Shown: positions 27,841-34,524 of the stretch, piece after piece | Position numbering within the stretch: position 1 is the stretch's first letter | How the letters are laid out: each line of letters begins with the position of its first letter | Assembly (NCBI GenBank): GCA_029260435.1 | Contig: JAJDDG010000060.1 | Span: 1 to 49,980 of the forward strand | Direction: 5' to 3' | Origin: Phycisphaerales bacterium | GTDB lineage: Bacteria; Planctomycetota; Phycisphaerae; Phycisphaerales; UBA1924 | Length of the DNA stretch: 49,980 nt | Translations under genes and position numbers: made by a program | The notes under the pieces: generated by a model | What the model was told of the DNA's origin: nothing | What the model saw: only the letters and a program-made list of their open reading frames with translations | Database searches by the model: none

Positions 27841-28872
27841 TTATTCCCGACCGATGCCCAGCTCCCGGATCGCCCCGATCGCCTTGCCGTGCAATTCCGG
27901 CGGGCCCACCACGACACCCTTGTTCTTCTCCAGACCCCGCCCGTGCGAGAAATCCAGGGTCTCGCCGAAGATATCCGACACCGCGCACCCCGCCTCGCTC
28001 GCGATCGCTGCTCCAGCTGCGTGGTCCCAGATTTTTTCGATATACGGCTTGCCGGGTGTCGGCAGGCGCAGGTACAGATCCGCCTGCCCCCGAGCGACCA
28101 CCGCGTACTTCGCCTGCGAATCGAGCCGCGCGGGCTCCGCGGGTTCGCCCAGTTTTTCCAGAATCTGCCCCGCGATGGAGTGGCTCGTGTGTGCGGCTTC
28201 GACGGATTCGCACATCCGGATCCCCTCGCCCTCTGCGGAGGTCAGACGCATCAACTTGCTCGCCTCCGCCTCCGGATCATCGCACACCATCTCGCACACC
28301 CCCTCGGACGCCGCCGCGTAGTACAGCGTGCCGTGCTCGTCCGCCTGATCGAGCGGGGCAGAGAAGTCCCTCGAAAGGTTCGGGCACCCGAGCACGCCCA
28401 GCACCGGTGTGCCCGCCTCGATCCACGCGAGGCTCACCGCGTACTGCTGCCCGCGGAGGAACCCCTTGGTGCCGTCGATCGGGTCGAGCGTCCAGAAGCC
28501 GTGCATGGTGTCGCTCGCGGGCTCGCCCGCGCCGACATCGATCATCTCGAGCACCTCATCGGGTGTGGCGTCGGGCCAGACGAGGTGCACCGCACGCACG
28601 ATCTCGTCGAGCACGCTGCTGTCACCAGCCGCGACCTGCCTGCGGAGTTCCGCGGAATCCTCTTCCGCGACGAGCGTCACCGTCCCGAGCTGCTCCACGA
28701 GCGCCCGGGCGACGACCGCCTGGCTCGCGAAGTCCGCGACAGTCACCGGGCTCTTGTCGTCCTTTGTGATCGAACGGACCCGCTCCAGCTCCCGCTGCAC
28801 CGCGCGGCAGACCGTGCTCGCTTCAACAACCGCGAACTTCGCTGCCTCAAGCCGCCTCGCCTCGTCTGACAT
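27841..28872 (-). CDS. cysQ: 3'(2'),5'-bisphosphate nucleotidase (PAP phosphatase)
   Basis: A 343-residue enzyme of the inositol-monophosphatase superfamily, closer in length to yeast Hal2 than to E. coli CysQ. The metal sites are visible as AEED (about residues 68-71) and DPIDGTKGFL, with the third Asp in IWDHAAG. It hydrolyses the 3' phosphate of PAP, the by-product of sulfotransferases, relieving product inhibition. ATG at 28872 has GAGGAG at 7 bases; the frame runs ten codons further upstream. It lies between cysC and the sulfate permease on the same strand. Confidence 0.9.
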   Translation of the reverse strand: MSDEARRLEAAKFAVVEASTVCRAVQRELERVRSITKDDKSPVTVADFASQAVVARALVEQLGTVTLVAEEDSAELRRQVAAGDSSVLDEIVRAVHLVWPDATPDEVLEMIDVGAGEPASDTMHGFWTLDPIDGTKGFLRGQQYAVSLAWIEAGTPVLGVLGCPNLSRDFSAPLDQADEHGTLYYAAASEGVCEMVCDDPEAEASKLMRLTSAEGEGIRMCESVEAAHTSHSIAGQILEKLGEPAEPARLDSQAKYAVVARGQADLYLRLPTPGKPYIEKIWDHAAGAAIASEAGCAVSDIFGETLDFSHGRGLEKNKGVVVGPPELHGKAIGAIRELGIGRE

Positions 28873-28986
28873 CGGAAAACTCCTCGTTATTCGTTCCCGC
28901 AAACCCGCGTTCGCCGGGTGCGCAATTGTACAGCGCCCGACCCGGAGGACGCTGTTACGAACCGAGTATTCCTGATGTTCGCGCGA

Positions 28987-29604
28987 TCACTCGGCGGGGA
29001 CGATGCCCTGCTTCTCGAGGAACTCAACGCACTGCACGACGCAATCTTCCAGCGGGTCATCGCCCGGCTTGAGGATCAGCTCCGCGTTCGTCGGAGCCTC
29101 GTACGGATCATCGATCCCCGTGAATCCCTTGATCTCGCCCGCGCGGGCCTTCTTGTACAGCCCCTTCGGGTCGCGCTGCTCGCACACCTCGAGGGAAGCG
29201 TCAACGAAGACCTCGAAGAACTTGAGCCCGGCGTCCTCGTGGAATTTGCGAGCCGCATCGCGGTCCTTGGTGTAGGGCGAGATGAAGCTGGAGAGCGTGA
29301 CACACCCGGAATCAGCGAACAGCTTGGAGACCTCGCCGATGCGACGGATGTTCTCGGCGCGGTCCTCGGCGGAAAAACCAAGGTTGTTGTTCAACCCCAT
29401 GCGGATGTTGTCGCCATCGAGGCGGAAGCAATGCACCTTGCGCTGCACCAGCACCTGCTCGAGCGCGCACGCGATGGTGCTCTTGCCGGACGCACTCAGC
29501 CCGGTGAACCAGAGAGTGCAACCCGTCGTGTTGAGAGAGCCCCAGCGCTCCTCGCGGGTGATATCGCCCTCGTGAAAGTGGATATTTGTCGCCTTGGTGG
29601 TCAT
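28987..29604 (-). CDS. cysC: Adenylylsulfate kinase
   Basis: A 205-residue APS kinase with the P-loop GLSASGKST (residues 35-43), [12 protein letters not shown], and the signature [13 protein letters not shown]. It phosphorylates APS from Sat to PAPS, the donor for the sulfotransferase at 15298. The length is normal and no sulfurylase is fused. A GGAG site precedes the ATG, and a probable promoter lies at 29646-29674. It begins the cysC-cysQ-permease series. Confidence 0.95.
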   Translation of the reverse strand: MTTKATNIHFHEGDITREERWGSLNTTGCTLWFTGLSASGKSTIACALEQVLVQRKVHCFRLDGDNIRMGLNNNLGFSAEDRAENIRRIGEVSKLFADSGCVTLSSFISPYTKDRDAARKFHEDAGLKFFEVFVDASLEVCEQRDPKGLYKKARAGEIKGFTGIDDPYEAPTNAELILKPGDDPLEDCVVQCVEFLEKQGIVPAE

Positions 29605-29645
29605 CGCCGCTCGCTCCTTTTTCGTTTCAAAAATATAGAGAGGAA

Positions 29646-29674
29646 AAGGTATGCACGGGCGAACACCCCGTCAA
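29646..29674 (-). promoter_or_regulatory. Probable sigma-70 promoter of cysC
   Basis: On the minus strand TTGACG (29674-29669) and TACCTT (29651-29646) are separated by 17 bases, followed by an A/T-rich stretch. It lies in the 88-base gap after the kinase gene, so the sulfur genes can be transcribed independently of it. Confidence 0.5.
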
Positions 29675-29692
29675 ACCAGCGATCCCGCCGGA

Positions 29693-32221
29693 TTACCGTT
29701 CCGAGACGGCTTTCGATACACGCTCGCCCAGCCACGACCCCTCGCGGGTCACCAGCACGTGCCCACCATCCGCATCCACCCACCACACGCCGTCCACCCC
29801 GAGTTCTTCGCCCATACGCTGCACCCAATCTGATAACCGTCGTTGGGCGTCAGAATCATCGGTGGTCGTCGTCCCGACGATCAGTTTCGCCTTGGCGATG
29901 ATGTCCTTGACCGCCTCGCCCTGCTCCGAGCGGATGATCCCGATACCGCGAGCGGGAAGTTCGCTCACGATCTGCTCGAACTCCTCAACCACATCCGGAT
30001 TCAGAGAAATCGGCAGGTAGATGATCTGCACTTCCGGCTCCGGGATCGTCGCCGGCGCGGACGGCTCGGGTGCCAGCACCGCCTCGAACCCGGGCATCCC
30101 CTGCGACTGGCGCGCCGCCGAGATGCTCGCCATCACCTTGTCCTTGTTCGAAACCGCGATCATCCGCTCACGCTGATCAGCGGACTGCGAGGTGAATACC
30201 TCCGACTCGCCGTCGAACACCGCCCCGGTAGCCGAGAAGAACATTCCTCGCAGCTCATCGAGCGAATCAATCGTCCCGGCGATCCCCGGTACGCCCTCAA
30301 TCGAGACCAGGGAACTGATGCGTGCCCTTTTCCTGTCTTGCTCGCGCTCGTGCTCGAACAATAACGCCCCCGCCCCAACAATCGCCGCCCCGACAACCAG
30401 AAACACAACCACCGCGCCGATCACGCCCGTGTTCGGCTCGTGACGCTTGCGGCTCATCGCGTGGCGACGCGCCTTGCGATCCCCACGCCGGGCACCCGCG
30501 CGCTTCTGCGCACTCTGCACGCGCTTGCGCGCAGCGGAGAGCTGCTCGGACGCGGAGCGCCGATCGCCCACAGGACGCACCCGCGGTGTGGGCGTATGCG
30601 CCGCGTTCATTACGCGCCCGCCACCAGTCGCACCATGACCCGCGCCGACCCCACCACCAACACCACCAGCGGACTGAGCCTCCGGTCCCGAATCGTATTT
30701 GCCGGTCCACCAATCCACACGCCCGATCCGCGGGCGGGCCCGCTTCATTGCTACCGCACCAACCGGCGGGGCGATCGGCGCCGGGGTGGCATGCACCGCG
30801 GCCGCGCCCGCGACCGCAGCCGCGGGGGTAGGCATGGGCATGGGAGTACCGAAAGACTCCGCCTCGGGCTCCATCTGCTCGACCGCCTCGGCAACAACCT
30901 GCGGCTTGTCCTGCATCGAGGGCAGGTCCTTGAGTTTCAATGCACTCGGGCTCTGCGCGTCGAGCACCGCCACCAGGTCGCCCCGCATCTCGCCCGCGCT
31001 GTTGTAGCGCGAATCCATGTCCGTCATCGAACGGCGCACGATCCAGCGCAGCGTCTCGGGGCAGCGCTTGGTAATGCGCGTCAGCCCGCCGTGCGCCGGG
31101 AACGAGTTCTCGATCACCGAGAACAGCACCGCGCCCACGCCGTACAGGTCGAACTTCACTCCATCGACCTCGTGGACCTTCACGCCCCGCAGCGCCATCC
31201 GCACCAGCTCCGGATCGCGGAAGTATTCCGTGCCGTGCGTCGTGAGCGTCATCGCCGAGCGCAGCGGCGTGATCAGACCCAGATCAACCAGATGCGCCTC
31301 GCCGCCCGCGATAATGATGTTGTCCGGCTTGATGTCCTTGTGCCACAGCTCGCCCCGGTGGTACACATCCAGCGTGTCCAGCAGATCGACCACGTACCGC
31401 ACAACCTCGCGGAGGTGCATGTCGTCGAGCCCGTCGGGCGTGCAACCCGCGTGCAGGCGTTGTGTCACGCTTGTTAGATCGTCGCCCGGCACAAAGGGCA
31501 TCACGTAAAAGAACCGCTCGTCGGTCATCTCGTGCTCCAGCACGAGACCGATCTTCCGCGCCGCCTCCAGCGCACGGCTCTCCCGCACGATCTGCGGCAT
31601 GCTCGACCCCTCGCGGATCGAGAACGACTTGATCACCACCTGGTCGATGTCCTCACGCCCCATCCGAGAAAACGCCGCGAGTTTTTCCTGGCTTGGATCC
31701 GCGACGTACAGCTTCCCGCCCGAACCGCCGCCCTTGAGCGACCCGACAATCTTGTACCCCTCGAACGTCCCCGTCTTCTTGCTCGGCTTATCCGAGCCCG
31801 GCGCCTTGGCGATCGCCGCCGGCACACGCTGCTCGATCCCCTCGGTCAACCCGTTGAGGAACAGGAATTTCGCAGGGTGCCCGATCACCACGCGGTACAA
31901 ACACCGACCGCACACGCCGATCTCGTCCTGCAGGCTCCGCCCGAAGTGCGACGCCGCCGACCAACGACCGATCACGATATTCACCAATACAAGCGGCACC
32001 AGGATCACCGATGCGATCACCGCACCGACCGAACGCACCACGTCCGTGAACATCCCGCCCACGAACCGCAGCATGTGCATCACCATGAAACCGATGCCCT
32101 TGAAGATCCCGCCGACGACGTACACGCCGCCTTTCATGAGCGGCACAAGCACGAACACAATCAGCAAGACAGCGGCGACAACCACGAGAATCATGCCCAG
32201 TAAACCGCCTAAGACTGACAT
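29693..32221 (-). CDS. Membrane Ser/Thr protein kinase with unknown C-terminal domain
   Basis: An 842-residue protein. Residues 1-85 hold two to three membrane segments and are followed by a short region with a CGRC pair (104-107). The kinase domain (about 155-420) has a glycine-rich loop KGGGSGG, K198 in VIKSF, E214, the catalytic loop HKDIKPDN (294-301) and DLG (313-315) in place of DFG. A Pro/Ala/Gly-rich linker (450-560) and a very basic stretch (560-595) precede a single membrane span (about 599-622). Residues 623-842 form an unassigned domain. It follows the ECF sigma gene after 39 bases, so it is probably its regulator or signalling partner. Confidence 0.85.
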   Translation of the reverse strand: MSVLGGLLGMILVVVAAVLLIVFVLVPLMKGGVYVVGGIFKGIGFMVMHMLRFVGGMFTDVVRSVGAVIASVILVPLVLVNIVIGRWSAASHFGRSLQDEIGVCGRCLYRVVIGHPAKFLFLNGLTEGIEQRVPAAIAKAPGSDKPSKKTGTFEGYKIVGSLKGGGSGGKLYVADPSQEKLAAFSRMGREDIDQVVIKSFSIREGSSMPQIVRESRALEAARKIGLVLEHEMTDERFFYVMPFVPGDDLTSVTQRLHAGCTPDGLDDMHLREVVRYVVDLLDTLDVYHRGELWHKDIKPDNIIIAGGEAHLVDLGLITPLRSAMTLTTHGTEYFRDPELVRMALRGVKVHEVDGVKFDLYGVGAVLFSVIENSFPAHGGLTRITKRCPETLRWIVRRSMTDMDSRYNSAGEMRGDLVAVLDAQSPSALKLKDLPSMQDKPQVVAEAVEQMEPEAESFGTPMPMPTPAAAVAGAAAVHATPAPIAPPVGAVAMKRARPRIGRVDWWTGKYDSGPEAQSAGGVGGGVGAGHGATGGGRVMNAAHTPTPRVRPVGDRRSASEQLSAARKRVQSAQKRAGARRGDRKARRHAMSRKRHEPNTGVIGAVVVFLVVGAAIVGAGALLFEHEREQDRKRARISSLVSIEGVPGIAGTIDSLDELRGMFFSATGAVFDGESEVFTSQSADQRERMIAVSNKDKVMASISAARQSQGMPGFEAVLAPEPSAPATIPEPEVQIIYLPISLNPDVVEEFEQIVSELPARGIGIIRSEQGEAVKDIIAKAKLIVGTTTTDDSDAQRRLSDWVQRMGEELGVDGVWWVDADGGHVLVTREGSWLGERVSKAVSER

Positions 32222-32260
32222 CGCACGCGCTCCTCTCGATCAAACCCACCCGACATTCGT

Positions 32261-33058
32261 TTACCCGGTAGACAGCCCATCAACCCGACGTGATTCGCTC
32301 TCCACCAGATAGATCTCGCAGATCGCTTCGTCGAACAGGACGTCGTCAACTTTCTTGGGACTCAGGGCCAACCCATTTCGTTCCGCCTCCTCCACCTCCT
32401 CCGGCGTGAAGCTATATGTCTCCATCACCTCCCGGAGGCGGCTCCGCAACTGATCACGCACCCGCGTCAGGCGGCGCGACACCGTCGGCTCGCTCGTCCC
32501 CAACTCTTCCGCCACGTTCTTGCCGGGCATCCCGTCGAACACGCGCATCCGGTAGACCGAAAAATCCGTGAAGTCCGCAGCCTTCTCCACCATCCTGATC
32601 GCCGCGTACACCTTCGCGCGGAATACCGCCGCTTCGTAGTCCCCGTCCGGAGAGACACCCCCGGATTGAGCCATCCAAGCCTCGTCCAGCGACACACCCC
32701 GCTTGCCCGAGCCGCGTTTCAGCGCCATCCGACGATCGATCTCGTCTCCGAGGGTGTGCCTCGCGATCGCGAGCAGCCACGTCGAGAACCGGGCTCCGCG
32801 GGTCGGGTCGTAGCGTTCGATCGAGTTCGACAGCGCAGCGAGCGTCTCCTGGGAGAGATCCTGCACTGTCTCCTGACCGATCCGACCCCTGCCCCACCGG
32901 GTGAGCTGGGCGCGGAGCACGGGCCCGAATGTCTCCCACAGCTCGAACCACGCCGCCGCGTCGTTCGCCCGCAGGCGGGAGATAAAGCTGGTTGTCAACG
33001 TGCTGAGCATCGGGTCGCCGCCTTCTCCCCCCCACAGATCCCATCCCGCCTCATCCAC
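32261..33058 (-). CDS. ECF-type RNA polymerase sigma factor
   Basis: A 265-residue sigma-70 family protein. Region 2 covers about residues 25-110, with ETVQDLSQETL, YDPTRGARFSTWLLAIA as the -10-contacting part, and the region 2.4-like helix after it. Region 4 covers about 155-215, with the helix-turn-helix GKNVAEELGTSEPTVSRRLT. A C-terminal tail of about 40 residues is extra. No anti-sigma factor is adjacent; instead a Ser/Thr kinase gene follows, as in ECF groups regulated by phosphorylation. An ATG at 33010 (16 codons in) is a possible alternative start. Confidence 0.88.
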   Translation of the reverse strand: MDEAGWDLWGGEGGDPMLSTLTTSFISRLRANDAAAWFELWETFGPVLRAQLTRWGRGRIGQETVQDLSQETLAALSNSIERYDPTRGARFSTWLLAIARHTLGDEIDRRMALKRGSGKRGVSLDEAWMAQSGGVSPDGDYEAAVFRAKVYAAIRMVEKAADFTDFSVYRMRVFDGMPGKNVAEELGTSEPTVSRRLTRVRDQLRSRLREVMETYSFTPEEVEEAERNGLALSPKKVDDVLFDEAICEIYLVESESRRVDGLSTG

Positions 33059-33366
33059 CCCTTCTTCCGCCGCCGCCCCGCGGAGTTTCTAAAAATCAAG
33101 TCCTGAGAAGAAGCAAGAAGGGGATGTGGGGGGAACACACACAGGATACGCCCACCACACACCATCTAGAACGTCCCAAAGCTGCTTCCCCACGACACGC
33201 TGCCTCACCACCCCGAATCCGCATCCTCATCACTTAAATGAGGACTTCTCGGACGCAGACAATAAACGTGAAATCCGCACCCCGTGATTCCCAGTAACCC
33301 GTTGGAGACACAAAGAGCACGCCCCGCGTTGGAGCAAGCCGAACCGTGTCCCACAGGAGCCACAGC
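33059..33366. other. Intergenic region between the sigma factor and the coiled-coil membrane protein
   Basis: About 308 bases between divergent genes with no supported coding frame. It should contain both promoters, but no clear sigma-70 boxes stand out. The only structured element I see is the inverted repeat at 33224-33244. The first part, near the sigma gene, is purine-rich on the plus strand. Confidence 0.55.
33224..33244. promoter_or_regulatory. Perfect inverted repeat, possible operator
   Basis: TCCTCAT (33224-33230) and ATGAGGA (33238-33244) are perfect complements around a seven-base centre. It lies about 123 bases before the start of the coiled-coil gene and 166 bases before that of the sigma gene. 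A dimeric repressor or a transcript hairpin could use it. Confidence 0.3.
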
Positions 33367-34323
33367 ATGCCACTCGTCAAAACAGCACTACGTCTGGTAG
33401 TCATCGGCGGTCTGGCGACGGGCACGGCCGTGCTCATCGCTGGCCCGGAGCGCGTCGCGCACCTCGCGGGGCAGGCCCGCCAGAGCTTCATCAGTGTCAT
33501 CGATGATCACATCGACGACCCGGTCATCCTCCGCTCGCAACTCCGCGACCTCGCCGACCAGTACCCCGAGCAGATCGCGGAACTCCGCGGCTCGCTCGCC
33601 GAGATCGATACGCAGATCGTGCAGATCTCCCACGAGCAGGCGGTCGCAGAAAAAGTCGTCGAGATGGCGATGCAAGACCAGACCGAGCTGAGCTCGCGCC
33701 TCCGGCAGGCCGAGCTCGCCCGCGTCGAATCGCCCTACGCCGTGATCTCCGTCCGCTTCGATTCACGCTCGTACCCGCTCGAAAAAGCGTACAAGCGTGC
33801 GACCGATGTGAACACCACCATCGCCTCCTACCAGAGCCGAGCGACCCACGCCGCCCAGACCATCGGCGCGTTGGAATCCCAGCGCGAGATCTTCGGCGAC
33901 GCGCTCACCACGCTCGAAACCGAACTCGCCGAGTACCACGCCCAACTCGCGGTGCTCGACTCGGAAATCGAAATGCTCTCGCGCAACGAGCGCGCCCTCG
34001 ACATGCTCGAGGACCACTCACGCACCATCGAGCACCTCGACCGCTTCGACGCTTCCTCGCTGGACCACGTCAAGGCACGCATCGCCAAGGCGCGTTCGGA
34101 ACAGGAAATGCGATTCGAATCGCTCAAGACCCGCGAGTCACAGAGCGACTACGAGACCAAGGCAAAGGCCATGCTCGGTGCCGAAGACGCCGCCCGGGAT
34201 ATTTTCCAGAAGACCCACTTCTTCACCCCGGACACAACCGCGACCGAATCAATCGAGATCGGCCCAACCACGCCGCTCACCGACGGACAGGTCGCCATGC
34301 GTGACAACATCGTCATCGAGTAA
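33367..34323 (+). CDS. Membrane-anchored coiled-coil protein of unknown function
   Basis: I do not recognise this 318-residue protein. Residues about 5-25 form an N-terminal hydrophobic anchor or uncleaved signal. Residues 45-115 and 145-250 are long, charged helical stretches with heptad-like spacing, broken near residue 120 by a segment with FDSRSYPL. The C-terminus is less ordered. The design recalls PspA-like or surface-layer coiled-coil proteins, but no family signature is present. ATG at 33367 has GGAG at 7 bases, so the seven extra codons upstream are not used. It is divergent from the sigma gene, so regulation by that sigma factor is possible but unproven. Confidence 0.7.
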   Translation: MPLVKTALRLVVIGGLATGTAVLIAGPERVAHLAGQARQSFISVIDDHIDDPVILRSQLRDLADQYPEQIAELRGSLAEIDTQIVQISHEQAVAEKVVEMAMQDQTELSSRLRQAELARVESPYAVISVRFDSRSYPLEKAYKRATDVNTTIASYQSRATHAAQTIGALESQREIFGDALTTLETELAEYHAQLAVLDSEIEMLSRNERALDMLEDHSRTIEHLDRFDASSLDHVKARIAKARSEQEMRFESLKTRESQSDYETKAKAMLGAEDAARDIFQKTHFFTPDTTATESIEIGPTTPLTDGQVAMRDNIVIE

Positions 34324-34348
34324 GCAGACTTCCAACTCTTAAACACCC

Positions 34349-34368
34349 GGGCCCGTTCGTTCGGGCCC
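34349..34368 (+). terminator. First hairpin after the coiled-coil gene
   Basis: GGGCCCG (34349-34355) pairs with CGGGCCC (34362-34368) over a six-base loop, 26 bases after the stop codon. There is no T run, so it may act only together with the next hairpin. Confidence 0.4.
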
Positions 34369-34372
34369 ACCG

Positions 34373-34413
34373 CCGCGAGGTTCACATGCCGCCGAACCCC
34401 GCGGCTTTTTCTT
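34373..34413 (+). terminator. Rho-independent terminator of the coiled-coil gene
   Basis: CCGCG-A-GGTTC (34373-34383) pairs with GAACC-C-CGCGG (34394-34404), one mismatch, ten-base loop. It is followed by CTTTTTCTT (34405-34413). Confidence 0.75.
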
Positions 34414-34426
34414 GCGCTCCCCGTGC

Positions 34427-34455
34427 CACTGACCCGTCTTCGGGTCAGTGCTTTT
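34427..34455 (+). terminator. Second Rho-independent terminator
   Basis: CACTGACCCG (34427-34436) pairs perfectly with CGGGTCAGTG (34441-34450) over TCTT, followed by CTTTTC. It backs up the terminator 14 bases before it. Confidence 0.65.
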
Positions 34456-34470
34456 CATCTCTCTGGTTGG

Positions 34471-34497
34471 CATGCTCACACGGAACGGGTGAGCATG
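34471..34497. repeat. Fourth hairpin in the terminator run
   Basis: CATGCTCAC (34471-34479) pairs with GTGAGCATG (34489-34497) over a nine-base loop. It is followed on the plus strand only by a mixed pyrimidine stretch. It may help to stop transcripts or protect a 3' end. Confidence 0.5.
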
Positions 34498-34524
34498 TCT
34501 TCTCCCCACCCCCTCTCCCATTCT

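Noticed and set aside
27229-28869. 546-residue plus-strand frame opposite the permease and cysQ
   Set aside because: Antisense to two genes with full motif sets, and composed of Arg/Pro/Ser-rich sequence.
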